Assembly: GCF_009908295.1 (NCBI RefSeq)
Contig: NZ_JAAALO010000003.1
Location: 806,001 to 870,000, forward strand
Reading direction: 5' to 3'
DNA length: 64,000 bases
Origin: Micromonospora rubida
Lineage (GTDB): Bacteria > Actinomycetota > Actinomycetes > Mycobacteriales > Micromonosporaceae
Shown: in pieces, positions 1 through 11,387 of the stretch
Position numbering within the stretch: the stretch's first letter is position 1
How the letters are laid out: each line of letters opens with the position of its first letter
Translations under genes and position numbers: made by a program
Notes under the pieces: generated by a model
Seen by the model: the letters and a program-made list of their open reading frames with translations, nothing else
The model's database searches: none
What the model was told of the DNA's origin: nothing

Positions 1-88
1 CGCGGGCGAGGAAGCCCAGCGCCACGCCGAGGACGAGGCCGAGCAGGATCTGCACGGAGAAGGGGAACTTGCGCAGGGCGGAAGCCAT
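1..88 (-). CDS. Dicarboxylate:cation symporter, N-terminal fragment (SDF family)
   Basis: Only the first 29 codons lie in the window; the gene runs off the left edge. The predicted start is MASALRKFPFSVQILLGLVL followed by GVALGFLAR. A short basic stretch and then a hydrophobic first helix containing PFSVQILLGLVLG is typical of the first transmembrane segment of DctA/GltP-type sodium- or proton-coupled dicarboxylate/glutamate symporters. The ATG at 88-86 has no strong Shine-Dalgarno, so the start is provisional. Substrate cannot be told from this fragment, and another membrane protein with a similar first helix is possible. Confidence 0.6.
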   Translation of the reverse strand, partial: MASALRKFPFSVQILLGLVLGVALGFLAR

Positions 89-282
89 GAGGATGCGTCC
101 AAGGGGTCTGGGGGTGGTCGGTCGGGCGGGCGTCAGAAGACGGGCCGCGCCGGACAGACGCCGCTGGCCTGCAGTCGGAGGTCGACATACAGGCGCACGG
201 TGAGGTGCCAGACGTTGGTCATCGCCTGCCGACGGTACTCCGCCCCCGCCCCAGGTGGAAGGATCGCCGGCGGTGAGGCTCC

Positions 283-994
283 TTACAGGGACGGTTCGCG
301 GGGGCCGGCGTGGACCGGCGGCCCGCAGCGGCGGCGCCGGGCGAGGGCGGCGGCGGTGGCCAGGCCCCAGGCGGCGCAGACCGCGAGCAGCACCCGTTCC
401 AGCACGCCGACCAGGGCGCCCCGGCCCGCGACGAGCATCGCCAGCCCCACCGCCCCGGCCAGCGGCAGCGACACCGCCGCGCCGCAGGCGGCGAGCCACC
501 GCAACCGAGGCGCCGCGGCCGGGGTGAACAGCACCGCCAGCATCGCGAACACCACGGCAGCCGTCGCCGCGATGCTCGCCCCGCCGTGCACGAGGTCGGC
601 CACCGTGGCCCGCTCGAACGGCGGCAGCGGGCAGCCGGCGCTGCACGTCACCGCGCCGGAGAGCGCCGCGCACACGCCGCCGGCGGCGAGCAGGCCAGCC
701 GCGACCCGCACCGCCGACGGCAGCGCCGCGGCGAGCAGCAGCAGCGCGCCGGCCAGGGCGAACACCCCGATCCGGTACGTCGCGGCGTACCCGCTGTCGG
801 TGACGCCGGCCTCGCTGACGTACCCGGTCAGGCCGGGGCCCGGACCGGCGACCACGGCGACGGTCACCGCGACCGCGCCCACCAGGAGGCAGCCGGCGGC
901 GGCCGACGCGGCGGCGACCCGGAGCGCGGGGCGGCCGGGCCGGGACTCGGCGCCGGACGGCCCGGACGGCCCGGACGGTGCCGGCCGGCGCCGG

Positions 995-1002
<8 letters not shown>
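283..1002 (-). CDS. DUF998-family integral membrane protein
   Basis: A 239-residue protein starting at GTG with a Pro/Gly/Arg-rich cytoplasmic leader (about residues 1-25), then six hydrophobic segments, e.g. VGAVAVTVAVVAGPGPGLTG, the FALAGALLLLAAALP stretch, and segments near residues 135-155 and 165-190. Size, six-helix layout and a polar CSAGCPLPPF loop between helices fit DUF998. Those proteins have no assigned biochemical role. Its start overlaps the end of the upstream gene by 8 bases, so the two are probably co-transcribed; no functional link to that reductase is evident. Confidence 0.75.
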
Positions 1003-1960
<958 letters not shown>

Positions 1961-1966
1961 GCCGAC

Positions 1967-1972
1967 AACCTA
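1967..1972 (-). promoter_or_regulatory. -10 element of the hydroquinone reductase gene, leaderless arrangement
   Basis: On the minus strand TAGGTT is followed by GTCGGC and then the ATG at 1960. A TANNNT hexamer six bases before the start codon puts the transcription start at or next to the ATG. No Shine-Dalgarno is present. Confidence 0.55.
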
Positions 1973-2057
1973 TCCGCTCACCGCGCGGATATCCTGGCCC
2001 GCGTCGCCGTGACCAGGCGGCTCCGTGCCGGCCTTTCCACCCCGAAGGACTACGTCG

Positions 2058-3263
<1,206 letters not shown>

Positions 3264-3274
3264 CCGACCGGGCC

Positions 3275-3301
3275 GCCGGGCTGCTGACTGAGCAGCCCGG
3301 C
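3275..3301 (+). terminator. Rho-independent-like hairpin after the thiolase
   Basis: Perfect 11-bp arms GCCGGGCTGCT and AGCAGCCCGGC around a 5-base loop, starting 12 bases after the thiolase stop. No U-tract follows, as is usual in high-GC actinobacteria. Confidence 0.6.
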
Positions 3302-3460
3302 CGCACCGTCGGCGGCGTAGCGGGTCAGCTACAAATGCTGTGATGTCCGCCGACTGTCCATGATCGACAACCGGTATAGCATGACGCGCCTGATTGCGGT
3401 CGGTCGCACCACTGTGTACCAACAAGCGATCACAGCCCTCGACCGAGAGAAAGCGGCTGT

Positions 3461-6400
3461 ATGAATCCTTCCCCAAAGCCGGGCACCGCGCCCCGGCGCC
3501 GTCTCCTGCCGGTGGCCGGCGCACTGCTGGCGCTCCCGCTGCTGACCCTGACCGCTGTGGCGGTCGCGCCGGGCTTCCCCGACTCCGGCACCTCCGAGGC
3601 CCTGCTGGTCAACGGCACACCCGCCGGCCAGGAATCCACCCGGCAGGCTCCTGCCGCCCCGGCAAGCACCGCGGCCGCTCCGGCCGCCACCCCGCCCGTG
3701 GCCGCGAAGGCCGCCACCCCGCCCGTGGCCGCGAAGGCCGCCACCCCGCCCGTGGCCGGGAAGGGCGCCGCCCCGTCAGCCGGTACGGCGATTTCCGGCA
3801 GCTACATCGTCACCGTCAGGGCGGACGAAGCCGGCCGGATCCGCTCGGACGCGCGTGAACTGGCCGCCGACTACTCGGGCAAGCTCGGCGGTGTCTGGAC
3901 CGCGGCGCTGCACGGCTTCTCGGTACGCATGTCCGCGGCCGATGCCGAGCGGCTCGCGCACGACGCACGCGTTGCGTCCGTGCAGCCGGACCTGGTGGTC
4001 ACCACGGCCGGCACCCAGAGCGACCCCTCCTGGAGCCTGGACCGGGTCGACCAGCCCGGCCGTACCCCCAGTGGCACCTACGACTACGACAACGACGGCT
4101 CCGGCGCGCACGTCTACGTGTTCGACACCGGCGTGCGTCCCACGCACTCCGAGTTCGCCGGCCGAATCGGCGGCAGCAGCCCCGGCACCGACCACAACGA
4201 CTGCGCCGGGCATGGCACCGCGGTGGCCAGCGCGGCCGCCGGCACGGCCTACGGCGTGGCGAAGAAGGCGACCGTGCATCCGGTACGCGTACTCGGCTGC
4301 GACGGCGCCGGTGCGGCTGCGGACGCGCTGACCGCGATCGACTGGGTCACCAGCACCGCGCCGCGCCCGGCCGTGGTGAACATGAGCTGGTCCACCGGCC
4401 CGCAGGACACGTTGGACAACGCGATCCGCGCGTCGACCGCGTCCGGCATCACCTACGTCATCGCGGCTGGCAACGACAACAACGGTGGGTGCGCGACCTC
4501 GCCGCAGCGCGTTGCCGAGGCGATCGTGGTCGGCGCCACCGATGACCGGGACCGTCGTGCGGGCTTCTCGAACTACGGCTCGTGTCTCGACATCTTCGCG
4601 CCCGGCACCAGCATCAAGACCGGCGCCTGGACTGCGGACGACGCGACCGTGGCGTCCAGCGGCACGTCGCTGGCCGCACCGATCGTGACCGGTGCCGCCG
4701 CCGTCTACCTGGCCGCGCACCCGTCGGCCACGCCCGCACAGGTCCGGAACGCGCTGGTCGGCTGCGCCACCACCGGCCTGATCTCCGACCCGGGCACCGG
4801 ATCGCCGGACCGGCTGCTGAACACGCGGTGCGGCGGCCCCGCCATCACGAACCCGGGCGCGCAGTACACGGCGGTCGGCCAGGCCGTGACGCTGCGGAAG
4901 ATCACCGCGCCGACGGCGGTCCGCTTCGCCGCCACCGGTCTGCCCGCCGGCCTGTCGATCAACGCCACGACCGGCGTGATCAGCGGCACCGGCACCACGG
5001 GAGGCACCAGCACCGCGCAGGTCACCGCAACCGACGCGGCCGGAGCCAGCACCACCACGTCGTTCCGCTGGACTGTGATCGTGGGCCGTGGGGCGTTCAC
5101 CGGGCCGGGCTCGCTGTGCGTGGACAATACGAGCAGCAACACCACGGACGGCAACCCGCTCCAACTCTGGCCATGCTCGAGCGGCAACGGCGCGCAACTG
5201 TTCACCGTACCCGGGAACGGCCGGTTCGAGGTGCAGGGCAAGTGCATGACGTCGGGGACTCGGGTGGTGCTGCGTACCTGTGACGGCTCTGCCGAACAGC
5301 TCTGGTTCGCGCGGACCAGCGGCGATGTGTTCAACGGGGCCACCGGCCGGTGCCTGACCGCCGCGTCCGCGAACTGGACCGCGCAGCTGTCGCTTGCGAC
5401 CTGCGGGGCCGGGGCGCTCCAGATGTTCAACGCGCCGTCCGGTGTGGGCGTCGACGTGGTCTCGGTGGAGAACCCCGGCTTCCAGGGCACGGTCAAGGGC
5501 ACCACGATCCGCAAGGCCGTGTTCGCCTCGAACCTGGACACGACGCAGCGCCTCACCTGGTCCGCGACCGGGCTGCCGGCCGGACTGTCGATCAATGCCG
5601 CGACCGGGATGATCAGCGGTACGGCCACCACGAGCAGGACGTCCGCGGTCACGCTCACCGTGGCGAACGAGACCGGCCAGACCGGCACCGCATCCTTCGC
5701 CTGGCAGGTCGGCGAAGGCCGGATCCTCGGCATCAACGGCTACTGCGCCGACCTGCCCAACGCCAACAGCACCAACGGCAACCCGATCCAGCTCCACACC
5801 TGCAACGGACAAAACTCGCAGATGTGGACGGTCCGTTCCGACGGCCGCCTCGAGGTGTACGCCAAGTGCGTGACCGTGGCCGACGACGGTGTCTCCGTCG
5901 TGGTGAGCGACTGCGGCACCGTGGCAGCGCAGGTCTGGGCCGTGTCCGGCAGCACGCTTCGGCACACCGCGACCGGGAAGTGCCTCACGGCGCCGACCGG
6001 GGACAACGACGTCAAGCTCACGATCGCCACCTGCGCCACCCGCGCCGGTCAGGTCTGGAACCTGCCGACCGCCCCGGTCGTGCTCGGTGCCGTCACGAAG
6101 CAGCAGTGGACGACCTCCGCCGCCCCGGCGCTGGCCTTCACCGCGCAGTCGTCCAGGACCATCAGCCGGTACGCGGCCACCGGCCTGCCGTCCGGCGTGA
6201 CTTTGAACGCGTCGACCGGTGCGCTCTCCGGCACGCCCACGGCCGTCGGAGCCGGCGAGGCGATCGTCACGGTCACCGACTCGGCCGGCGGCATCGGCGC
6301 CACGTCGTTCCAGTGGACCGTCATGCACGGTCAGATCCGCAACGCGAGCGGCTGGTGCCTGGACAACTCGCGCGGCGTGACCACGGACGGCAACCCCATC

Positions 6401-7297
6401 CTGGTCTGGCGCTGCGGCGACAGCAACACGCAGCAGTGGACGGTCCGCGCGGACGGCGGGCTGCAGGTGCAGGACGGCTGCATGACCGCCTCCGCCCTCA
6501 TTACGCGGCGTAGCTGCGACGGTGCCGCCGACAAGGTATGGCAGGCGACCGAGAACGGTGAACTGCGCAACCCGGCCTCCGGCAAGTGCCTGACCGCGCC
6601 GTCGCTGGCGTACGACGTGCAGTTCACGCTCGCGGACTGTGCGGCGACGGAGTTGCAGATCTGGGCGCTGCCGACCGCACCGCGAATCACCACGCCGGTC
6701 GCGCAGCAGTCCGTCACCGGCACGGCCGTGTCGCTGGCGCTCGGCGTCACGTACAACGGTGGCCCGACGCCCGCCGTCACCGCGACCGGGCTGCCGGCCG
6801 GCCTGACCGTCTCCGGCACCACGTTCTCCGGCACGCCGACCACCCCGGGCAGGTACACGGTGTCGGTGCGCGCGCAGTCGACGTCCGGCGTGGCCACCAC
6901 GTCGTTCGTCTGGCTGGTCATCGCGCCGGGCGCGGCCGGTCTGATCATCCACCCGGGCGGTCTCTGTGTCGACCGTGGCGGCCCCAACCAGAGCCTGTGG
7001 CTGTACACCTGCAACTACACCAATGCGCAGCTGTGGACCGCCCGCGCCGACGGCCGCCTCGAGGTACAGAACAGCTGCATGATGCCGCTCGGTGGCGGCA
7101 CGGCGTCCGGCACGCAGGTCGGCACCGGCCCGTGCAGCACCACGGACGCGACCCAGGTCTGGACCGTCGAATCCGGCAATTCGCTGAGGAACACGGCATC
7201 CGGCCTGTGCCTGACGGCACCCGGCCCGAACCGCCTGTCCGGCCTCTACCTGGGCTCCTGCTCGGGTAGCACCTGGACGCTGCCGGTCCGAGCCTGA
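3461..7297 (+). CDS. Secreted S8 (subtilisin/proteinase K-like) protease with four Ig-like + ricin-lectin modules
   Basis: A 1278-residue multidomain exoprotease. Signal peptide about residues 1-36 (RRRLLPVAGALLALPLLTL core). A Thr/Pro/Ala linker contains three copies of the nonapeptide ATPPVAAKA. Inhibitor I9 propeptide about 110-182. Catalytic S8 domain about 190-460 with Asp222 (VFDTGV), His251 (GHGTAVASAAAG) and Ser403 (SGTSLAAPI); oxyanion Asn in AAGNDNNGG. D-H-S spacing fits the proteinase K branch. Then four alternating units: Ig-like putative domains (about 464-541, 665-749, 870-954, 1073-1155) each with TGLPAGL or TGLPSGV, and ricin-type beta-trefoils (about 542-662, 750-868, 955-1070, 1156-1278) with repeated QLW/QMW/QQW and C...GKCLT. 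The lectins probably hold the protease on polysaccharide or glycoprotein. AGAGAAAG lies upstream of the ATG. Confidence 0.93.
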   Translation: MNPSPKPGTAPRRRLLPVAGALLALPLLTLTAVAVAPGFPDSGTSEALLVNGTPAGQESTRQAPAAPASTAAAPAATPPVAAKAATPPVAAKAATPPVAGKGAAPSAGTAISGSYIVTVRADEAGRIRSDARELAADYSGKLGGVWTAALHGFSVRMSAADAERLAHDARVASVQPDLVVTTAGTQSDPSWSLDRVDQPGRTPSGTYDYDNDGSGAHVYVFDTGVRPTHSEFAGRIGGSSPGTDHNDCAGHGTAVASAAAGTAYGVAKKATVHPVRVLGCDGAGAAADALTAIDWVTSTAPRPAVVNMSWSTGPQDTLDNAIRASTASGITYVIAAGNDNNGGCATSPQRVAEAIVVGATDDRDRRAGFSNYGSCLDIFAPGTSIKTGAWTADDATVASSGTSLAAPIVTGAAAVYLAAHPSATPAQVRNALVGCATTGLISDPGTGSPDRLLNTRCGGPAITNPGAQYTAVGQAVTLRKITAPTAVRFAATGLPAGLSINATTGVISGTGTTGGTSTAQVTATDAAGASTTTSFRWTVIVGRGAFTGPGSLCVDNTSSNTTDGNPLQLWPCSSGNGAQLFTVPGNGRFEVQGKCMTSGTRVVLRTCDGSAEQLWFARTSGDVFNGATGRCLTAASANWTAQLSLATCGAGALQMFNAPSGVGVDVVSVENPGFQGTVKGTTIRKAVFASNLDTTQRLTWSATGLPAGLSINAATGMISGTATTSRTSAVTLTVANETGQTGTASFAWQVGEGRILGINGYCADLPNANSTNGNPIQLHTCNGQNSQMWTVRSDGRLEVYAKCVTVADDGVSVVVSDCGTVAAQVWAVSGSTLRHTATGKCLTAPTGDNDVKLTIATCATRAGQVWNLPTAPVVLGAVTKQQWTTSAAPALAFTAQSSRTISRYAATGLPSGVTLNASTGALSGTPTAVGAGEAIVTVTDSAGGIGATSFQWTVMHGQIRNASGWCLDNSRGVTTDGNPILVWRCGDSNTQQWTVRADGGLQVQDGCMTASALITRRSCDGAADKVWQATENGELRNPASGKCLTAPSLAYDVQFTLADCAATELQIWALPTAPRITTPVAQQSVTGTAVSLALGVTYNGGPTPAVTATGLPAGLTVSGTTFSGTPTTPGRYTVSVRAQSTSGVATTSFVWLVIAPGAAGLIIHPGGLCVDRGGPNQSLWLYTCNYTNAQLWTARADGRLEVQNSCMMPLGGGTASGTQVGTGPCSTTDATQVWTVESGNSLRNTASGLCLTAPGPNRLSGLYLGSCSGSTWTLPVRA
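3686..3766 (+). repeat. Three 27-bp in-frame tandem repeats in the protease linker
   Basis: Units begin at 3686, 3713 and 3740 and encode ATPPVAAKA (the third ATPPVAGKG). They extend a Pro/Ala linker between signal peptide and propeptide; copy number could vary between strains. Confidence 0.85.
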
Positions 7298-7303
7298 CGA
7301 GCG

Positions 7304-7334
7304 TCGGCCGGGCCGCTCCACGCGGCCCGGCCGA
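7304..7334 (+). terminator. Hairpin terminator of the S8 protease gene
   Basis: Perfect 13-bp arms TCGGCCGGGCCGC and GCGGCCCGGCCGA separated by five bases, seven bases after the stop codon. Confidence 0.7.
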
Positions 7335-7392
7335 TCGGCGCTGAGGCGGTGCCGATCACGGACGGCAGCCGGAAGCTCAGGTGACGTCCGAG

Positions 7393-7401
7393 TACTAGAG
7401 T
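7393..7401 (+). promoter_or_regulatory. Possible -10 region for the methyltransferase / GGDEF-EAL operon
   Basis: TACTAGAGT resembles overlapping TANNNT hexamers in an otherwise G/C-rich stretch, about 110 bases before the chosen methyltransferase start. No convincing -35 was found, so this is tentative. Confidence 0.3.
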
Positions 7402-7509
7402 GTGGAACACCACAGACCACGGGTCCTGCGGGCCGCTGTCGGGGTGCTCTCGCGCGCCCCTGCGGCCGACGCGGCGACGACTGGGCGACGAGGGGCGGGT
7501 GCGACACAC

Positions 7510-8322
7510 ATGCCGGACGGGCTTCCCACCGAGATCGACCTGAGCCGGCCGAGCGCGGCCAGGGTCTACGACTACTTCCTCGGCGGCGCGCACAACTTCG
7601 AGATCGACCGGAAGCTGGCCGAGCAGATCGCCGGCATGACGCCGAACCTGCCCGCCACGATGCGCGCCGGCCGGGAGTTCCTGCGCCGCGCGGTCCGGGT
7701 GCTGCTCGACGCCGGCATCGACCAGTTTCTCGACATCGGCTCGGGGATTCCCACCGTGGGCAATGTCCACGAGGTGGCCCAGGCCGCGAATCCGAAGGCC
7801 CGGGTGGTCTACGTCGACATCGACCCGGTGGCCGTGGCGCACAGCCGGGAGCTGCTGGCCGGCAACGACCTGACCGGCGTGATCCATGCCGACCTGCGGG
7901 AGCCGGAACGCATCCTCGCCGAGTGCCGGGCCACGGGCCTGCTCGACTTCGGCCGCCCGGTCGGCGTCCTGCTCGCCGGGGTGGTGCACTTCGTCCCGGA
8001 CGCCGACCGTCCCGCCGATGTCCTGGCCACCCTGCGGGCCGCCGTCGTCCCCGGCAGCTTCCTGGTCGTCTCCCACTCCACGTTCGAGGACCAGCCGCAG
8101 GAGATGCTGGACGCGCAGCGGCTGTCGGCGCGCACCGACACCGAGATCACCCTGCGCTCCCGGGCCGAGGTCACCGGCTTCTTCGGCGACTGGACGATCC
8201 TGGAGCCGGGCGTCGTGCACATGCCGCTGTGGCGGCCCGACTCGCCGTCCGACGTGGACGAGCACCCCGAGCGGTTCGGCGCGTTCGGCGGTGTCGCCCG
8301 GTACGACCAGCCCGCCGGCTAG
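7510..8322 (+). CDS. SAM-dependent methyltransferase, DUF574 / Methyltransf_19 family
   Basis: A 270-residue protein opening with PTEIDLSRPSAARVYDYFLG, followed by GGAHNFEIDR, the diagnostic N-terminus of the actinobacterial DUF574 methyltransferases. SAM-binding features follow: FLDIGSGIPTVGNVHEVAQ (motif I), VVYVDIDPVAVAHS (motif II acidic residue) and the VGVLLAGVVHFVPD stretch. Natural substrates are unknown; the family is strongly expanded in Micromonosporaceae and Streptomyces. The ATG at 7510 is preferred because the family starts there; an in-frame GTG at 7402 would add 36 non-conserved residues. It is six bases upstream of the GGDEF-EAL gene, so they form an operon. Confidence 0.85.
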   Translation: MPDGLPTEIDLSRPSAARVYDYFLGGAHNFEIDRKLAEQIAGMTPNLPATMRAGREFLRRAVRVLLDAGIDQFLDIGSGIPTVGNVHEVAQAANPKARVVYVDIDPVAVAHSRELLAGNDLTGVIHADLREPERILAECRATGLLDFGRPVGVLLAGVVHFVPDADRPADVLATLRAAVVPGSFLVVSHSTFEDQPQEMLDAQRLSARTDTEITLRSRAEVTGFFGDWTILEPGVVHMPLWRPDSPSDVDEHPERFGAFGGVARYDQPAG

Positions 8323-8328
8323 GCGGGC

Positions 8329-10506
8329 ATGACAGCCGTGCCGGAGCCCGGCGGCGAGCAGCTCAGCCGGGCCGGCGCCCAGGCGTACGCCGCCGGCTGG
8401 GCCCGCGAGGCACGCCGGCTCGGGTTCGTGCCGCTGAGCGCCGACGAGACCGAGCGGCTCCTGTTCGTGCACACGGTACGGCTGGCCCAGGCGCTGCTCG
8501 CCGAGGCGTTCTCCGCCCAGCCCGCCGAGGACGTCGGCCGGGCGCTGGTCGAGGCGCACCTGACCGAGCCCGGGCTCCTGGACTGGTCGGTCACCGCGCT
8601 CGGGAAGCGGCTCGCGGCCCAGGTGCTGCCGGGCCACGAGGCCCGGCCCGGCACGGCCGACCGGGTCGCCGCCCTGCAGGGCGCTCTCGCCGGTGGGTTC
8701 GCCCGGGCGCTGCGCGCCCGCGTCTTCACCCAGCAGGAACGCATCGCCCGCAGCGCCTGGCAGGCCCGGGACTCCGTCGAGCAGGCCCTGCGGGACAGCG
8801 AGGCGCGGTTCCGGGCCGTCTTCACCGGGGCGGCGATCGGGATCGGCGTCGCAGGCGTCGACGGGCAGATCACCGACGTCAACCAGTCCTTCGCCGACAT
8901 GCTCGGCTACTCGATCGAGGAGCTGCGGCAGATCAACGTGGCGGCGCTGGCCCACGCCGAGGACGCCGCCGGGATGTGGGAGCTGTACCAGGAGCTGATC
9001 GAGGGCAAGCACGACTCGGCCCGGGTCGAGAAGCGCTACCACCGCAAGGACGGCAGCGTGGTGTGGACCGACCTGGCCGTCTCGCTGATCCGGCACGACG
9101 ACGGCCGGCCGCGCTTCACCGTGGCGATGATCGAGGACATCACCGAGCGGCATGAGCTGCAGCAGCGGCTGCGCTTCCAGGCGCTGCACGACCCGCTCAC
9201 CGGCCTGCCCAACCGTACGCTGTTCTTCGAGACCCTCGGCCAGGTGCTCGGCGACGCCGGCCCGGACCACCGGATCGGGGTCTGCTTCCTCGACCTGGAC
9301 GGCTTCAAGGCGGTCAACGACAGCCTCGGCCACGACCTCGGCGACCGGCTGCTGATCGTGATCGCCCGCCGGCTGGCCGAGTGCGTCGCCGGGCACGGCC
9401 ACCTGGTCGCCAGGATGGGCGGTGACGAGTTCGTCATCCTCGTCGACGGCGGCGACGGCATCGACGACGCGGTGGGCGTCGCGGAGATGGCCCTCGCGGC
9501 GGTCTCCGCCCCGGTGCACGTCGGCGACCAGCAGCTCGCGGTGTCGGCCAGCATCGGCATCGTGGAGTGCCCCTGCGCCGAGACCAGCGCGTCGGAGCTG
9601 ATGAAGGCCGCCGACACCACCCTGTACTGGGCGAAGGCGGAGGGGCGCGGCCGGTGGGCGGTCTACGACCCGGAGCGCAGCGCCCAGGACATCGCCCGTT
9701 CGGCGCTCGTCGCCGGCCTGCCCGCGGCGCTGGACCGGGGCGAGTTCGTGCTCCACTACCAGCCGATCGTGTCGCTGCGGGACTCCTCGATGGTGGCCGT
9801 CGAGGCACTGGTCCGCTGGCAGCACCCGGAGTTGGGGCTGGTCGGGCCGGACCGCTTCATCGGGCTGGCCGAGGAGACCGGCCTGATCGTCCGGCTCGGC
9901 GAGTGGGTGCTCCGGCAGGCGTGCCGCGACGCCGAGGCGTGGCACCGGGAGTTCCCCGAGGCGAACCTGGTGGTCAGTGTCAACCTGGCCGCGCGGCAGG
10001 CCAACGACCCGGGCATCGTGGACACGGTGGCGAGCGTGCTGAGCCGCACCCGGCTGCCCGCCGCTCTGCTCCAGCTGGAGCTGACCGAGAGCGCCGTGAT
10101 GGGCACCCCGGGGGAGCCGTTGTGGTCGCTGCGCCAGCTCGCCGACCTCGGCGTACGGCTGGCGATCGACGACTTCGGCACCGGGTACTCGAACCTGGCG
10201 TACCTGCGACGACTGCCGATCCACTGCCTCAAGCTGGCCGGGCCGTTCGTGGAGGGGATCCGGGCGGACGACCCGCTGGACCCGGCCGACCACCGTGACG
10301 AGCGGATCGTGGACGCGCTGGTCCGGCTGGCGCACGCCCTGGAGCTGTGGGTCACCGCCGAGGCGGTGGAGACCCAGGAGCAGGCCGAGCGGCTGCGCGC
10401 GTTGCACTGCGACACCGGGCAGGGGTGCTGGTTCGGCGGCCCGGCCCCGGCCGACGTGATCACCGCCCGGCTGCGCGGCGACGATTGCCCAGAGGGAGTG
10501 GCATGA
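8329..10506 (+). CDS. PAS-GGDEF-EAL cyclic-di-GMP turnover protein
   Basis: A 725-residue soluble signalling protein. N-terminal helical region about 1-150 (no recognised domain); PAS about 156-276 ending in MIEDITERHELQQRL; GGDEF about 282-450 with intact GGDEF at 364-368; EAL about 465-715 with EALVRW at 492-497. EAL metal and catalytic residues look present: NLAAR Asn, ELTES Glu, DDFGTGYSN Asp pair, Lys in CLKLAGPFV, EAVE Glu and GQG Gln. The usual KID motif is KLA. No RxxD inhibitory site is seen just before GGDEF. Both cyclase and phosphodiesterase activity are possible; net direction cannot be told. No membrane helices. The PAS domain probably senses the input. The downstream gene overlaps by ATGA. 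Confidence 0.9.
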   Translation: MTAVPEPGGEQLSRAGAQAYAAGWAREARRLGFVPLSADETERLLFVHTVRLAQALLAEAFSAQPAEDVGRALVEAHLTEPGLLDWSVTALGKRLAAQVLPGHEARPGTADRVAALQGALAGGFARALRARVFTQQERIARSAWQARDSVEQALRDSEARFRAVFTGAAIGIGVAGVDGQITDVNQSFADMLGYSIEELRQINVAALAHAEDAAGMWELYQELIEGKHDSARVEKRYHRKDGSVVWTDLAVSLIRHDDGRPRFTVAMIEDITERHELQQRLRFQALHDPLTGLPNRTLFFETLGQVLGDAGPDHRIGVCFLDLDGFKAVNDSLGHDLGDRLLIVIARRLAECVAGHGHLVARMGGDEFVILVDGGDGIDDAVGVAEMALAAVSAPVHVGDQQLAVSASIGIVECPCAETSASELMKAADTTLYWAKAEGRGRWAVYDPERSAQDIARSALVAGLPAALDRGEFVLHYQPIVSLRDSSMVAVEALVRWQHPELGLVGPDRFIGLAEETGLIVRLGEWVLRQACRDAEAWHREFPEANLVVSVNLAARQANDPGIVDTVASVLSRTRLPAALLQLELTESAVMGTPGEPLWSLRQLADLGVRLAIDDFGTGYSNLAYLRRLPIHCLKLAGPFVEGIRADDPLDPADHRDERIVDALVRLAHALELWVTAEAVETQEQAERLRALHCDTGQGCWFGGPAPADVITARLRGDDCPEGVA

Positions 10507-11003
10507 GTCTGACGGACTCGCAGGCGGTCGTCTCCGTGGTGGCCGCGCTGGCCATCGTGGCCGGGCTGGCCGGGGTGGTGGTGCCGGGGCTGCCCGCGCT
10601 GCCGCTGTGCTGGGGCGGGGTGCTGGTGTGGGCGCTGTTCGGCGACGCCGGGGCGGGCCGCTGGCTGGTGCTGGCCGCCGCCACCGTGGTCGCGGCAGGC
10701 GGAGCCGTGGTCAAGTACCTGTGGCCGGGGCGCAACCTGAAGAGCGCCGGGGTGCCGACGTCGTCCCTGCTGGCCGGCGGCGTGCTGGGGCTGGTCGGGT
10801 TCTTCGTGATCCCGGTGGTGGGGCTGGTGGTCGGCTTCGTCGGCGGGGTGTGGGGTGCCGAGCGGCTGCGACTGGGCAGCAATCGGCTCGCGTGGCCGTC
10901 GACCGTGCAGGCGCTCAAGGCCGCCGGCCTGTCCATGCTGGTGGAGTTCCTCGCCGGCCTGGTGATCGGCGTGCTCTGGGTCGCGGGCCTGCTGCTCGCG
11001 TGA
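10503..11003 (+). CDS. DUF456 membrane protein
   Basis: A 166-residue Gly/Val-rich membrane protein with about four or five helices: VVSVVAALAIVAGLAGVVVP, LCWGGVLVWALFG, LVLAAATVVAAGGAVVKYLW, GVLGLVGFFVIPVVGLVVGF and LAGLVIGVLWVAGLLLA. Order and the central polar stretch NLKSAGVPTSS match DUF456, a family without known activity. The start overlaps the GGDEF-EAL stop (ATGA) and has GAGGGAG 5 bases upstream, so translational coupling to the cyclic-di-GMP gene is likely. A shared physiological role is conjecture. Confidence 0.85.
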   Translation: MSLTDSQAVVSVVAALAIVAGLAGVVVPGLPALPLCWGGVLVWALFGDAGAGRWLVLAAATVVAAGGAVVKYLWPGRNLKSAGVPTSSLLAGGVLGLVGFFVIPVVGLVVGFVGGVWGAERLRLGSNRLAWPSTVQALKAAGLSMLVEFLAGLVIGVLWVAGLLLA

Positions 11004-11320
11004 GCATCGGCGGTCGTCGGGTGCGCCCGGTGCGGCCGGGTGCGTTCGGGGTGGCGGCGCGGGGCGGATCGCCGTACGTGAGAGAGAGGTGAACGCCCCG
11101 CGCCGCCGCGCGGACCGGGCGTTGCCGAGCGCCCGGCCGGTGGCCCGTCCGGATCGGGCCTGGTCACAGGCTCAAGGATGCGCGTCGCCGGCTCTCGGGG
11201 GCAAGGCAATTAGGCGGTACGGAAACGGCGGCGGGCTGGCCCTCAGGGCCCCGGCAAAGTCGTGGGTCTCCGGCTTGGCCAACCCAGGGATGCGCGCGCT
11301 GCCGACACCATCGGCCCCTG

Positions 11321-11380
11321 CCGGGTTGTCCTTCGCCGTGTCGGCCTTCGCCGGGTTGTCCTTCGCCGGGTCGGCCTACC
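11321..11380. repeat. Imperfect 30-bp tandem duplication
   Basis: Two consecutive 30-base units start with CCGGGTTGTCCTTCGCCG at 11321 and 11351 and differ at a few positions. Non-coding; directly precedes the inverted repeat at 11388. Confidence 0.7.
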
Positions 11381-11387
11381 CTCCGTT

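Noticed and set aside
7246..10407. 1053-codon minus-strand frame opposite the methyltransferase and GGDEF-EAL genes
   Set aside because: Antisense shadow caused by high GC; no motif, while the plus strand encodes intact GGDEF and EAL domains.
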